Part shown: positions 16,653 through 26,146 of the stretch, one piece after another | Layout of the letters: each line of letters opens with the position of its first letter | Position numbering within the stretch: position 1 is the stretch's first letter | Origin: Nitrospira sp. MA-1 | GTDB lineage: Bacteria; Nitrospirota; Nitrospiria; Nitrospirales; UBA8639 | Assembly (NCBI GenBank): GCA_032139905.1 | Contig: JAQJDB010000007.1 | Span: forward strand, 62,001-126,000 | Direction of reading: 5' to 3' | DNA length: 64,000 bases | The notes under the pieces: model-generated | The model's database searches: none | What the model was told of the DNA's origin: nothing | What the model saw: the letters and a program-made list of their open reading frames with translations, nothing else | Position numbers and translations under genes: made by a program

Positions 16653-17153
16653 ATGAAAAACGTACTAAAAGAAAAATCTATCGTATTATTGGGAAGTTTG
16701 GCCGGAACCTGTTTGCTGGCGACAGTAGCCTTTGCCAATCCATCTATGTTGCCGGATCACGCCGGTTACCCGATGAAAGAAACGAAAAGTCCGGTGACTG
16801 GCTCATCCACGGCTTATGACTCAGGGCAAGAAAACTTGTATGGCCAAAAAGCCTTGAATGCTGCAACTAAAGAATACACTGAAGACCTGGAAACCCGTCG
16901 GTCTGGTTCTATGAGAGGAAACGAGTCAGAGAGCCAGAAACCAATGGGTGATCAATCTCAAATAGGTGGCCAGGACCAGGACCAGATGGCGGGCCAGGAG
17001 CATATGACGGGCCAGGACCAGATGGCGGGAAAGGAACATATGACGGGAAAGAATCAAACTACCGGACAGGACCAAAATGAAGGTCAAAACCAGATGAGAG
17101 GGCTAGACCAAATAAAGAGCCAGAGCCAAAGCGAGCTGGACACCGGAAAGTAG
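16653..17153 (+). CDS. Secreted Gln/Gly/Met-rich repeat protein
   Basis: 166 residues. A signal peptide (VLLGSLAGTCLLATVAFA) precedes a short region and then a low-complexity tail of GQDQM, GQEHM and GKEHM repeats. AGGAGG lies about 7 bp before the ATG. The frame stops at TAG 17151, but the +2 frame continues the same composition (TGQSQNPGQSPNSTQDSR) to a TGA at 17210-17212, so a recent frameshift has probably shortened the protein by about 19 residues. Location is likely periplasm or surface. Function not recognised; stress-related repeat proteins can look like this. Confidence 0.65.
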   Translation: MKNVLKEKSIVLLGSLAGTCLLATVAFANPSMLPDHAGYPMKETKSPVTGSSTAYDSGQENLYGQKALNAATKEYTEDLETRRSGSMRGNESESQKPMGDQSQIGGQDQDQMAGQEHMTGQDQMAGKEHMTGKNQTTGQDQNEGQNQMRGLDQIKSQSQSELDTGK

Positions 17154-17233
17154 TGACGGGGCAAAGCCAGAATCCTGGACAATCTCCAAATTCTACACAG
17201 GACTCCCGCTGAGGTAATAGATTAACTATCATT

Positions 17234-17261
17234 CCGAGGGGGATGTTATGGGCCCCCTCGG
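17234..17261 (+). terminator. Terminator-like hairpin after the repeat protein gene
   Basis: CCGAGGGGG (17234-17242) pairs perfectly with CCCCCTCGG (17253-17261); a mixed AAAAAGATTTT follows instead of a clean T run. It lies between convergent genes. Confidence 0.55.
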
Positions 17262-17334
17262 CAAAAAGATTTTGTAGGCTAATTTCTGGAGGAAGCTCCT
17301 GAACCCGATAGACAGTGAAAAGTGAGTTCTTTTA

Positions 17335-18444
17335 TTAAGCGGGCAAAAGTGAACCTGATCGAATGATAAAAGTCAGGAGGGCAAGAAAAAACATGCCGAG
17401 TCCTATGAATGCTTCAATCCAAATGGGATTGAGCCCTGCCAATAAGCTATTCTGGTCTTCAGTTGTTAATTCGTAATGACTTCCCATCCACCAAATCATT
17501 CCCGTCATTAGACCTGCTCCAAGAACTACCACACTTCCCGTTGTGGTCGCTAATCCAAGTCCCATAAGCAGGCGCGGCCATTGAGGTGGTAATCGTCCTG
17601 AAGATGAGCTTCCTGGGGAAGAAAGTTCCCGAATCCACCAGAGTCTGAGACCCAATCCTACCCCTAACGCCATTAGCCCGAGAAAAAGTGAGAGAGACGG
17701 TTCCAACTCAATGCCTGGATGGGGAACAATAATCCAAACCATTCCAAATGCCGTGACCAGCCAGGGGAGTCCATGTGTGAGTGTGTGCTGAGAGAGCCTC
17801 TTCCACTTGTGTGGAGGATGAATGATGATCAGGGCGGTTCCGATCCCCACCAGTATTCCCCCCAGCACATCCGTAGGAAAATGGGCGCCGGTGATGACAC
17901 GGCATATTCCACCAAACGCGGCTAACCCGAACCACAGGTATCGGGCATTGGGAAAATAATGCGCAAGAACCGTGGCCACGGAAAATGAAGCGGTGGTATG
18001 ACCGGATGGAAAGGAGTCCCATCCACTTTCAAATGACGGGGCGATTTCCCAGTCCTGACCTTGCTTGAGTCTTGGGCGGGGGCGGCCGATGGTGTGTTTC
18101 AATATTTGAGTGAAAAGTCCGGCGACGCCATGGGCGAGTAAGGTATGAATACATGCAGACTTCCAGGCCGGCCATCCAAGCCGGAATCCCACTGCCCCAA
18201 TTCCCAATGAAATGAGCACCAGAGTCAGTCCGTCTCCTAAATGATTTCCTACATTGCCAATGTGGTCGATGGCCGGATGCGTGAAACTGTGAACGATCTG
18301 GATGGTCGGGCCATCGACCAGAGCCAGAGAAGCGAACAAGCCAAAAAAGAGGAGCCCGGATAGTCCGAATACCACAAGAGGGGACTGGGGGAGGAGAAAT
18401 TGCGAACGTCGAGGTGAAGGAGATGCGGGTGATTGGTCAGTCAC
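17335..18444 (-). CDS. PAP2-family membrane phosphatase
   Basis: 369 residues with about eight membrane segments. The three acid-phosphatase motifs are visible: KHTIGRPRPRLK, FPSGHTTAS, and CRVITGAHFPTDVLGG (with Cys where Ser is usual). PAP2 enzymes of this type remove phosphate from lipid phosphates such as undecaprenyl pyrophosphate or phosphatidic acid in the inner membrane. The C-terminal third adds membrane segments beyond the core, making it longer than UppP2/PgpB (about 200-250). No operon partner. Confidence 0.87.
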   Translation of the reverse strand: MTDQSPASPSPRRSQFLLPQSPLVVFGLSGLLFFGLFASLALVDGPTIQIVHSFTHPAIDHIGNVGNHLGDGLTLVLISLGIGAVGFRLGWPAWKSACIHTLLAHGVAGLFTQILKHTIGRPRPRLKQGQDWEIAPSFESGWDSFPSGHTTASFSVATVLAHYFPNARYLWFGLAAFGGICRVITGAHFPTDVLGGILVGIGTALIIIHPPHKWKRLSQHTLTHGLPWLVTAFGMVWIIVPHPGIELEPSLSLFLGLMALGVGLGLRLWWIRELSSPGSSSSGRLPPQWPRLLMGLGLATTTGSVVVLGAGLMTGMIWWMGSHYELTTEDQNSLLAGLNPIWIEAFIGLGMFFLALLTFIIRSGSLLPA

Positions 18445-18541
18445 AGGATACTAGCGAGAACCATATGGATGGATTTCTACCCTGGCAGGAAGGCCCGCAC
18501 AGAGAGGATTTTGGTTTCTGAATCCTCCCCTTTGTAAGGGA

Positions 18542-18666
18542 TTTCATTCCGAAGAGGAATGAAAGAGGTGGGGTAGCGATACGAAAAGAAGAGAGCATAC
18601 CGCAAAATGAGACTAGTTGATTTTTGCATGTTTCTACTTCCCCATCACCCCTCCTTACAAAGGAGG
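18542..18666. terminator. Two hairpins downstream of the TolB-like gene
   Basis: TTTCATTCC/GGAATGAAA (18542-18564, 5-nt loop) and CCTCCTT/AAGGAGG (18650-18666, 3-nt loop). Neither has a clean T run in the minus direction, but their position after the 18684 stop codon suggests 3' end formation or REP-like sequences. Confidence 0.35.
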
Positions 18667-18683
18667 AAAAAATTCAAGATGAT

Positions 18684-19793
18684 TTACGGTACCCAGTCAG
18701 CGAGAAAGATATTGAATTCTTTTGGGTTGGCGGCATTCCGATCGGATGACCATACCACCTGTTTTCCGTCTGGCGAGAACATCGGAAAACTATTGAAGTG
18801 CCCATTGAAGGTAATTTGTTCGGGGTGCGTGCCATCCTCGTTGATGATATGCAGGTGAAAGGATGGCCGCCCCTGATGATCGGGCGGGGTCGACAAGTTG
18901 GAGGAATAGATGATGCGTTTTCCATCCTGAGTAAAGAAGGGAGCAAAATTCGATCGCCCGTTGTGAGTGACCTGTATTTTGTCGGAACCATCAGCATTCA
19001 TGATGAAGATTTCCAGGTTTGACGGCTCCACAAGGTTTTGACTGAGCAGGTCACGATAGGCCTTCAGGTCTTCGTCAGTTTTCGGATGGTGGGCCCGATA
19101 GACAATCCTTTTGTTGTCGGGAGAAAAAAAGGCTCCGCCATCATACCCGACTTCCTGCGTCAGGCGTTTCAGATTCTTTCCATCGATATCCATCGTGTAC
19201 ACATCTAAATCTCCATCACGTATGGAAGTGAAGACAATGCGTTTTCCATCCGGGGAGATGGTGGCTTCTGCATCGTAGCCCTGGGCGGAGGTCAACCGTT
19301 GTAAGTCCCGTCCGCCGATATTCATGGAGAAGATGTCATAATCATCCAGGGCCCACCGGTAGCGTTCCGTCCTCTCGGGGGCGGGTGGACAAAATTGACT
19401 CATGATATGGGTGGAGGAAAAGAGCACACGCCGGCCACCGGGGAAAAAGTATCCGCATGTGGAGCCGCCCAGCCCGAGGCTGACTCGCCGGACATTTGTA
19501 CCGTCCAGGTCCATGATATAGATTTGATAGCAGGATCTGAGCGTCTTGCCATCAGGTTCCAGGGTTGATTGGTACACCAACCGGTTACCCTCGGCTGAAA
19601 AATAGGCCTCAGCATTTTTCCCCGAAAACGTGAGCTGCCGGATATTGGCCAGATGCGGTTCCGGTTGATCCTGCTTGGCGGGGGGTTCCCCGGCCAGAGC
19701 CGTATTCCACAACAGCAGGAAGGACAGCAGGCTAAACAGGAGCATGTTTTGTATCGAAATTTTTGATGGATGAACAGAGAAGGTCGGATGCAT
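18684..19793 (-). CDS. Periplasmic TolB-like beta-propeller protein
   Basis: 369 residues with a signal peptide (LLFSLLSFLLLWNTALA). It carries repeated PD40/WD40-like blades, each with the motif SPDGKRIVFTS or variants (FSPDNKRIVYRA, FTQDGKRIIYSS, FSPDGKQVVWSS), forming a beta-propeller in the periplasm. It lacks the TolB N-terminal domain, so it is a TolB-C-terminal-like protein rather than TolB. It is 9 bp downstream of the M1 peptidase gene and likely co-transcribed, possibly as a binding partner. Ligand unknown. Confidence 0.82.
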   Translation of the reverse strand: MHPTFSVHPSKISIQNMLLFSLLSFLLLWNTALAGEPPAKQDQPEPHLANIRQLTFSGKNAEAYFSAEGNRLVYQSTLEPDGKTLRSCYQIYIMDLDGTNVRRVSLGLGGSTCGYFFPGGRRVLFSSTHIMSQFCPPAPERTERYRWALDDYDIFSMNIGGRDLQRLTSAQGYDAEATISPDGKRIVFTSIRDGDLDVYTMDIDGKNLKRLTQEVGYDGGAFFSPDNKRIVYRAHHPKTDEDLKAYRDLLSQNLVEPSNLEIFIMNADGSDKIQVTHNGRSNFAPFFTQDGKRIIYSSNLSTPPDHQGRPSFHLHIINEDGTHPEQITFNGHFNSFPMFSPDGKQVVWSSDRNAANPKEFNIFLADWVP

Positions 19794-19802
19794 TCATGAA
19801 CC

Positions 19803-21977
19803 TCACGGTGAATGGAGAATAATCTCGCGTGCAGAGTGTACGGGTTGAAACATCCCCCGGGCAATCACTTTTCCTTGTTGGAAAACCAGATAGCTATCCC
19901 ACCCGTAAAAAAACAACAGCCGTGAAACGGGCGTAACGGCATCAGGAGACCACCCGAAAAAAAATGTGACGGTATGGTTCGCATCCCGGGGATGGGCGCA
20001 AGAAATCAGGAAGGCCATCTCCGGGCCTTCGAATGTCTGTTCCTGAATGGAGATGTGTCCCGGATGCATGTCTATGCTTTTTTCACAACTATTGAAGGAA
20101 CCGGATTCTAATATGCGTTGGGCAGAGGATCCGATGACCAGATATGAGGCCGATTCAGAAATGACCGGATCATCGGATAGGATGGTCTCAATGCCGGGTT
20201 GTGTCTCAAGACGTTGAAGCAGCGTTTCCAGGCTTTGCGCCTCATCCGTGGTCATGGTCTGAGGTCTGATGAGAATGCGACGGGTGTCGGTTTCCCACCT
20301 ATTCAACATGGGCGGAATTTGTGCACGGTGAAGGCCGAGGAGAAGATGGTGCTCGGGATCAATGGCGAGTGTCGTTGGATTTGCGGGGAGATGCAGGGTA
20401 AAAGGTTGTGCGGCCTGATTCACATTGAGAACGGCTTCATGAATGCGTTCTCCTTGGAGATGGAGATGGAGGGGAAGACGGATGGTGAATACGGGTTCGT
20501 CCTGCAGGATTGTTCCCGTCAATGTGAATCGTCCCTGTTGCGTGGGATCTTCCTGGATAAGGATGTCCTGGATATCCAGGGTTGGAGCACCGGGTTGATC
20601 GATCCATTGATGAAAAAACCACCCGAGGTCTCTTTCAGCGGCTTTTGAAAATATCCGGAGAAGATCGTTCCACTCCAGATAGGTTCCGGTCCCTTCCTGA
20701 ATAATCCCGCGAACCCCCTTGAAAAATGCCACGTCTCCCATTTCCTGGCGAAGCATGTGAAATGCCATGGCGGTTTTTTGGTACCCAATGGCATTATCCA
20801 GCCTGGTTTCTTTGTGGTGGAAGGCCCGTACCGGATATTCCTTGTCCGGCTCCGCATACAGATTATATTCATAGACCATCCGTCGTCGGGTGTTGAAGGC
20901 CTCCTGCTGATTGCCCCTGGCCTCGTCATAATAGTAATTGGAGAGATAGGTGGTGAGCCCTTCCACCCAGTTGCCTTGAGCAAAGTTATTAAAGACAGAA
21001 TTTCCGAACCAGGAATGGACGATTTCATGGCCAAGAGAATAGGGTTGGGTATATCCGCGCCGAATCACTCCTTCTCCTAGGAGGGTGAATGAGGGGAGTC
21101 CAAGTCCGCTTGGGAAAAAATTTTCCACGACAGCAAATTTTGTAAACGGGTAAGGACCCAGGAGCTCGGTATACATTTGAAGGTAGTCGATGGTCGCTTC
21201 TATATATTGCGTAGCCAGGTGGGCGTCTTCCGGGTAGAGGTAGGTGGCGAGTTGAATGCCTTTCCATTCCTGTTTCTGCACCACAAAATGATTGGCAGCC
21301 AACGTCAACGCTTCACTCGGAAGGTTCACTCTCCAATGGGTGGTTCGGTGCCCGTCGGTAACGGCATTGGCAACTTCCCGGCCCTGGGTGATTGCTTCCC
21401 AGTCTGAAGGGAGGCGGAGGGTGAGATCATACGTCGAAAGGGTCTGTTCCCAGGTGGGATACCAGAATGTTTCATACGTCAGATACACGCCGTTGGGTCC
21501 AATATGTCCGTTGGTGTCATCCGGCCTGACAAAGCGAAGTCCGCCCGAGGCTGTTGGAGAATCATCAATCTGCCCATGGTACGTCAGTGTGAGGACCGCC
21601 GGTTGGTCCGGACCGTCAAGGGGAGGCAGGGGAATTTCAATAACCCGACGCGTTGATCCCGGCTGCACGGTCTGGCCTTCAGAGGGGGGAGGGACCGGAA
21701 GCAATTTGCCGTTGAATTCGACCCGATCGATTGTGAGTTGAGGATTCAGGATGAAGGAGACGGATGAGTTGGCGCGATGGGATGGTGGAAGATTGATGGT
21801 GTCCAATCCGGTCATGGCATGGGTGTCAGGATTCAGTTCAATCTCTAATTTATGGTGAATGGGCGTCAATGGGTTGGCTTGGAGCGGACTCGCGCTCGCC
21901 AGCCACAGCCATGCCAACGCCAGGATAAATGATGGGACTTGAATTGCTGGAGGAAGGATTGGGTGACTGAAACTCAC
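19803..21977 (-). CDS. M1-family aminopeptidase (exported)
   Basis: About 725 residues from the GTG at 21977, preferred because AAGGAAAT precedes it and it places the hydrophobic signal (FILALAWLWLASASPLQA) at the N-terminus; the longest frame starts at 22097 but overlaps ftsY. The zinc site is complete: HEIVHSWFGN followed by GNWVEGLTTYLS, i.e. HExxH-x18-E. The usual N-terminal beta domain precedes it, and a long C-terminal region follows. It probably removes N-terminal residues from peptides in the periplasm. The first gene of the trailing pair, it lies between ftsY and the TolB-like gene. Confidence 0.87.
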   Translation of the reverse strand: MSFSHPILPPAIQVPSFILALAWLWLASASPLQANPLTPIHHKLEIELNPDTHAMTGLDTINLPPSHRANSSVSFILNPQLTIDRVEFNGKLLPVPPPSEGQTVQPGSTRRVIEIPLPPLDGPDQPAVLTLTYHGQIDDSPTASGGLRFVRPDDTNGHIGPNGVYLTYETFWYPTWEQTLSTYDLTLRLPSDWEAITQGREVANAVTDGHRTTHWRVNLPSEALTLAANHFVVQKQEWKGIQLATYLYPEDAHLATQYIEATIDYLQMYTELLGPYPFTKFAVVENFFPSGLGLPSFTLLGEGVIRRGYTQPYSLGHEIVHSWFGNSVFNNFAQGNWVEGLTTYLSNYYYDEARGNQQEAFNTRRRMVYEYNLYAEPDKEYPVRAFHHKETRLDNAIGYQKTAMAFHMLRQEMGDVAFFKGVRGIIQEGTGTYLEWNDLLRIFSKAAERDLGWFFHQWIDQPGAPTLDIQDILIQEDPTQQGRFTLTGTILQDEPVFTIRLPLHLHLQGERIHEAVLNVNQAAQPFTLHLPANPTTLAIDPEHHLLLGLHRAQIPPMLNRWETDTRRILIRPQTMTTDEAQSLETLLQRLETQPGIETILSDDPVISESASYLVIGSSAQRILESGSFNSCEKSIDMHPGHISIQEQTFEGPEMAFLISCAHPRDANHTVTFFFGWSPDAVTPVSRLLFFYGWDSYLVFQQGKVIARGMFQPVHSAREIILHSP

Positions 21978-22062
21978 AAGATAATTTCCTTGTTGAATTG
22001 ATGAATACAGTTTCGCTTTCCGGCAGAATATTTTGGGAGGAAGAAGGCCGTGCTGTTTTAGG

Positions 22063-22983
22063 CTAGGGGGGGTCCCTTGGGAGTAAGGCCTCGACAAACG
22101 CTGAAGCGTTAAAATCCTGGAGGTCCGCTTCTCCTTCTCCTACGCCGATCAAACGAATGGGAAGATTGAGTTCGTCGACGATTGCCACGACCACTCCGCC
22201 TTTGGAGGTTCCATCCAGTTTGGTCAAGGCTAATCCGGTGACGCCGAGTGACTCATGGAATTGTCGGGCTTGTGCAATGGCATTCTGCCCCAATGTGCCA
22301 TCCAGGACGAGGAGGGTTTCGTGGGGGGCGCCGGGCATTTCCCGCGCAATGATTCGTTTGATCTTTTTCAATTCATCCATTAAATTGATTTTGGTGTGCA
22401 GCCGTCCGGCGGTATCGATGAGGACGACGTCCACATTTCGTGCTTTCGCGGCGACCATGCCATCAAACACCACGGCGGCAGGATCGGAGCCCTGCTTCTG
22501 CTTGATCACCTCGATGCCTGTGCGCTTTCCCCAAATATCCAATTGTTCAATTGCCGCAGCCCGGAAAGTGTCGCCGGCGACAAAGAGTGTGTGTAACCCT
22601 TGTTGCTTCAACTGGTTCCCGAGTTTGGCAATGGTCGTGGTTTTGCCGACACCGTTGATGCCTATGGTCAAGATAATAAAGGGACGTGGGCCGCGTCGAA
22701 TGAGTTGTTCCAGCGGTTCGGTCTCGCCCTTACGAAGAATGTCCATGAGAAGAGTATGGAGGACCGCTGTCGGATCGGTCCCGCTGAACACCCGAGTTTT
22801 ATCTTTAAGCATCTCAAGGAATTGCTCGATGGTGTGTATGCCGACATCGGCTTCCAGGAGACTGGCTTCGACCTCTTCCAGGGCGACGGGGTCCAGGTGG
22901 CCCCGCCCCAGGCGACGCAATGACTTTTGCACGGACTGGCGTGTTTTTGCTAATCCATTTTGAAGACGTTCAACCCATTTCAT
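22063..22983 (-). CDS. ftsY: Signal recognition particle receptor FtsY
   Basis: 306 residues: the N helical bundle and the G domain without the long acidic A domain. GTPase motifs are all visible: GINGVGKTTTIAKL (P loop), DTFRAAAIEQL, VLIDTAGRLH, and ALTKLDGTSKGGVVV. It receives SRP-ribosome complexes at the inner membrane for co-translational insertion. It lies about 50 bp after ybeY in the order phoH-ybeY-ftsY, a common housekeeping arrangement. Confidence 0.97.
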   Translation of the reverse strand: MKWVERLQNGLAKTRQSVQKSLRRLGRGHLDPVALEEVEASLLEADVGIHTIEQFLEMLKDKTRVFSGTDPTAVLHTLLMDILRKGETEPLEQLIRRGPRPFIILTIGINGVGKTTTIAKLGNQLKQQGLHTLFVAGDTFRAAAIEQLDIWGKRTGIEVIKQKQGSDPAAVVFDGMVAAKARNVDVVLIDTAGRLHTKINLMDELKKIKRIIAREMPGAPHETLLVLDGTLGQNAIAQARQFHESLGVTGLALTKLDGTSKGGVVVAIVDELNLPIRLIGVGEGEADLQDFNASAFVEALLPRDPP

Positions 22984-23031
22984 AGTGTATGTACCCGAAT
23001 ATCATGGCAAGTGAATGATCCCTGTCCTATG

Positions 23032-23481
23032 TTATGCGAGAAGACGGGGAACAGGCGAAAGACGACGGAAAATTGTCTGCTCTTTTCGTTTCATCCGTTT
23101 GGCTTCCCGTTCGGTTGTTTCATGGTCATACCCCAGGAGATGAAGGGTGCCATGGATGAGCAAACGCAGGATTTCTTCATCGGCCGTGTTGTTAAACCTT
23201 GAGGCTTGAGCCAGGGCCACGGGGATACAAATCACGACATCTCCCACGAATGCCAGTGACGACTGTAAGACATCCTGCATGGGGAAGGCTAGCACATCAG
23301 TTGCATAGTCCCGCTCCCGGTAGGTCCGGTTAAGTTTCTGCATGCGAGTCTTGCCGACGAAGGTGAGACTCAGATTGGCCGAAGGATACCCTGCCTGTTG
23401 TAACACAGCTTGCGTCAGTCGGCGAACTGTCGTGGGGCGAACGGCTACTCGCCGGAGGTGAGAACGAAGCCACACAGCCAT
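23032..23481 (-). CDS. ybeY: Endoribonuclease YbeY (rRNA maturation)
   Basis: 149 residues. The zinc-binding HGTLHLLGYDH motif is near residue 117 and YATDVLAFPM near residue 63, both diagnostic. YbeY acts in 16S rRNA 3' maturation and ribosome quality control. It starts 7 bp after phoH, its usual partner. Confidence 0.95.
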   Translation of the reverse strand: MAVWLRSHLRRVAVRPTTVRRLTQAVLQQAGYPSANLSLTFVGKTRMQKLNRTYRERDYATDVLAFPMQDVLQSSLAFVGDVVICIPVALAQASRFNNTADEEILRLLIHGTLHLLGYDHETTEREAKRMKRKEQTIFRRLSPVPRLLA

Positions 23482-23487
23482 CGTGTT

Positions 23488-24534
23488 TTACCGCGTGGGC
23501 CTCTGGCCATTGGTGTCGGATTTTGAATGATTTCCAGGCGATGCGGTCGAATGGTCGGAAGAGATGTTGTGCGGGATATTGTTGGGCAGTTGGTGTTCAA
23601 ACCGATCGTACGCTTTGATAATTTCTTTGACCAACCGATGTCGGACCACATCCTGTTCGGAAAAATAGACAAACTGTATGCCGTCAATATTGAGGAGAAT
23701 ATCGGCAATCTGCGCCAACCCGGATTTCTGTGAATCGGGAAGATCGATTTGGGTGATATCACCGGTCACAATGGCCTTGGAATTGAGTCCGAGTCTGGTT
23801 AAAAACATTTTCATTTGTTCCGTGGTGGCGTTTTGAGCTTCGTCCAGGATGACAAAGGCATCGTCGAGCGTTCGTCCCCGCATGAACGCCAGGGGAGCGA
23901 TTTCAATTTCACCACGTTCGAGGAGCCGATTGGCCCGATCAATGTCCATCATGTTGTACAACGCATCGTATAGGGGACGTAAATAGGGGTGCACTTTGGC
24001 AAAGAGGTCTCCCGGGAGAAAGCCGAGATGTTCCCCTGCTTCCACGGCTGGCCGTGCGAGGATGATCCGACTGACCTGTTTATGCGTGAGCGCTGCCAAC
24101 GCCATGGCCATGGCCAGATAGGTTTTCCCGGTGCCGGCCGGGCCAATGGCAATGACGAGATCTGATTGATTAATGGCTTCGAGATAGGCTTGCTGATTGG
24201 GGGTTTTCGGGTTAACGGTTCCTTTTTTTGTCGGAAGCGCGCTTGCCGAAACAGTATAGGGTTTGAGTGGAGTGTCCGGTTTTTCTTCTGTCGCCAGTAT
24301 GGCTCGTGAAATATCGTCAGGTTTCAGTTCGTAATAGGTTCGAGTCCAATCGGCTAATTCCCGCAAAATATGTTCGGCCCGCAGAACTGACTCCGGTTGA
24401 CCATGAAGGGTGATTTCATCCCCGCGGGCCGCCATTCGGACCTGGAGTTCCCCTTCGATCATTTTGAGGTGCAGATCATGCGGGCCGAAAAGATTCGCTA
24501 AATCGACCCCTTCTCGTAGTTTAAATTTTCGCAC
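23488..24534 (-). CDS. phoH: PhoH-family ATPase
   Basis: 348 residues. An N-terminal KH-like part is followed by the ATPase core with Walker A GPAGTGKTYLAMA near residue 130 and Walker B AFVILDEAQNA near residue 228. Members next to ybeY (YbeZ) are linked to RNA metabolism with YbeY and are probably RNA helicase-like. The C-terminal ~30 residues are low complexity (Asn/Ser/His-rich). Confidence 0.95.
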   Translation of the reverse strand: MRKFKLREGVDLANLFGPHDLHLKMIEGELQVRMAARGDEITLHGQPESVLRAEHILRELADWTRTYYELKPDDISRAILATEEKPDTPLKPYTVSASALPTKKGTVNPKTPNQQAYLEAINQSDLVIAIGPAGTGKTYLAMAMALAALTHKQVSRIILARPAVEAGEHLGFLPGDLFAKVHPYLRPLYDALYNMMDIDRANRLLERGEIEIAPLAFMRGRTLDDAFVILDEAQNATTEQMKMFLTRLGLNSKAIVTGDITQIDLPDSQKSGLAQIADILLNIDGIQFVYFSEQDVVRHRLVKEIIKAYDRFEHQLPNNIPHNISSDHSTASPGNHSKSDTNGQRPTR

Positions 24535-24628
24535 GTAGGATTCGATTCACCTCCGGTTAGCCACAAGAACACTCATAGACCGATTCTAGCAAAGGTTTAA
24601 GGTTGGCTCAAGGAACGAAATGGAAGGA

Positions 24629-25459
24629 TTACCGTCTCTTTTGGCAGGTCGAACAAAAAAATGAGCTGCGCTCACTTTGCATGCGCGTGATGAGAGTTGA
24701 ACACCCATGCGAACATGGCAATCCTGCTTTCTGATAGACCTGATGCGCTTCCTGGAAGTGACCTTGTGATCCATCGGGAGCACGAAAGTCTCTGATGGAA
24801 GAGCCTCCGGCAAGAATGGCCTCCTGTAATACGGTCTGCATGGTGTCATAGAGCCGTTGACAGGTTGAGACGCTCAGCCGATAGCCGTGAGCCTGGGGGT
24901 GCACTCCGGCGCGAAATAAAATTTCATTGGCGTAAATGTTTCCAATTCCAGCGAGGCGATGTTGATCGAGGAGAAAGGGTTTCAGTCTGCCTCGACAGCT
25001 TTGAATGAGCTTAATGAAGGGTTGGGCACCGATATTCATGGCGTCAGAGCCGAATCGGCGTTGCATGAAAGCTTCCAATTCCGGTGCGGCGAACAGCCAG
25101 AGCCGGCCAAATCGTCGAGGATTCCAGTAATGCAACTCACTGGTCGGAGCTCCGGAAATCTCGATGCGGCAATGGATATGTTGTGGAGTTGAGGCCAAGG
25201 CTGGATGGAAAAACCAGAGTCCGGTCATGCCCTGCTCCGAAAGCAGATACCGGGTTTCGTTGTCTCGATGGCAGGTGAAGATGAGACATTTACCCCTCCG
25301 GGTAATATTGGTGATCGTGGAGTGCTGAAACCAGGGAATGAAGGCATGTCCGGTGCGGACAATATCCGAACGGTGAATGGTGAGCCTTTCAATGGTCCCA
25401 CCCAGGACATGCCGGTTCAGATGGTTGAGGATGACTTCGACTTCAGGGAGCTCGGGCAT
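24629..25459 (-). CDS. mutM: Formamidopyrimidine-DNA glycosylase
   Basis: 276 residues starting MPELPEVE, whose Pro-2 and Glu-3 form the catalytic pair after Met removal. RRGKCLIF near residue 56 supplies the beta-hairpin lysine, and GIGNIYANEILF is the helix-two-turn-helix. It excises oxidised purines (8-oxoG) from DNA. The C-terminal zinc finger reads PCSHGCSTLI then FFCSTCQ: the first cysteine pair is spaced by three residues rather than two, a small deviation that may still bind zinc. It is upstream of phoH on the same strand. Confidence 0.95.
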   Translation of the reverse strand: MPELPEVEVILNHLNRHVLGGTIERLTIHRSDIVRTGHAFIPWFQHSTITNITRRGKCLIFTCHRDNETRYLLSEQGMTGLWFFHPALASTPQHIHCRIEISGAPTSELHYWNPRRFGRLWLFAAPELEAFMQRRFGSDAMNIGAQPFIKLIQSCRGRLKPFLLDQHRLAGIGNIYANEILFRAGVHPQAHGYRLSVSTCQRLYDTMQTVLQEAILAGGSSIRDFRAPDGSQGHFQEAHQVYQKAGLPCSHGCSTLITRMQSERSSFFCSTCQKRR

Positions 25460-25763
25460 AGAAGATTACGCGGGGAAACTCAATAGGTTGAGTGTACGTG
25501 GGTCAGTTTTTCCTTAATTTGGTCTGGAAGGTTGTATCAGATTCGACGTAGCACTGGGTATTGCCATGTTCATTTATTGGTGAGGTGTCTAATTCGGGCA
25601 AGGCAATAGACTCCGGCTCACGTGTGATCGGATGGGATTGAGCTAATCTCTGAACGGGAGACCTGGCCCGTGTAGAGAATTTAGAGGGTTTGGTTGCGGG
25701 ATCTCTGGCAGGAAGCCTATACTTTGACCAGGGCATGTTCATCAGTGTGGATAAGGAAGAAGA
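25460..25763. other. 300-bp stretch without a supported gene
   Basis: Lies between divergent genes (mutM and the zinc-ribbon gene) and must contain both promoters. An 89-codon minus-strand frame is present but has no family resemblance. Confidence 0.35.
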
Positions 25764-26123
25764 ATGACACAATTAAGCATCAAGCAGGTTGAAGAACGGT
25801 TAGGGGAAGTGAAGTGCCCAATTTGTAAGGCCAATCGCTTTGGAATCGACTCCAGGACGGCAACGGAAGACGGGGAATGGAAAGCGATTTGTATCGGGTG
25901 TCATTATATGTTTCCCGTCCATACCGATATGGAGTTTTATGTACAGACACAGCCGGATATTCCCTATCATCTTAAAGAAATTCCCTGTCCATCTTGTCGA
26001 CATCGCGGGGTGTCCCTGGATTTGAGGGCGGTGCTCTCGGTTCGTGAATCGGTCTATTTTGTGACTTGTCCCGGTTGCCAACACAAGTTCCCTGAGCGGT
26101 CACATCTGGAATCGTTTGAGTAA
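25764..26123 (+). CDS. Small protein with four CxxC zinc-ribbon knuckles
   Basis: 119 residues with four cysteine pairs: CPIC, CIGC, CPSC and CPGC. They are arranged as two zinc ribbons, each knuckle pair followed by an aromatic/Phe-Pro turn (MFPVHT, KFPERS), which suggests an internal duplication. Likely a cytosolic nucleic-acid- or protein-binding module. It is the first gene of a short run with the 70-residue gene 24 bp later. No known name. Confidence 0.7.
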   Translation: MTQLSIKQVEERLGEVKCPICKANRFGIDSRTATEDGEWKAICIGCHYMFPVHTDMEFYVQTQPDIPYHLKEIPCPSCRHRGVSLDLRAVLSVRESVYFVTCPGCQHKFPERSHLESFE

Positions 26124-26146
26124 TCATTGTAGAGGAGATTGTCATC

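Noticed and set aside
25503-25772. 89-codon minus-strand frame between mutM and the zinc-ribbon gene
   Set aside because: No ribosome site, low complexity, no resemblance to a family.
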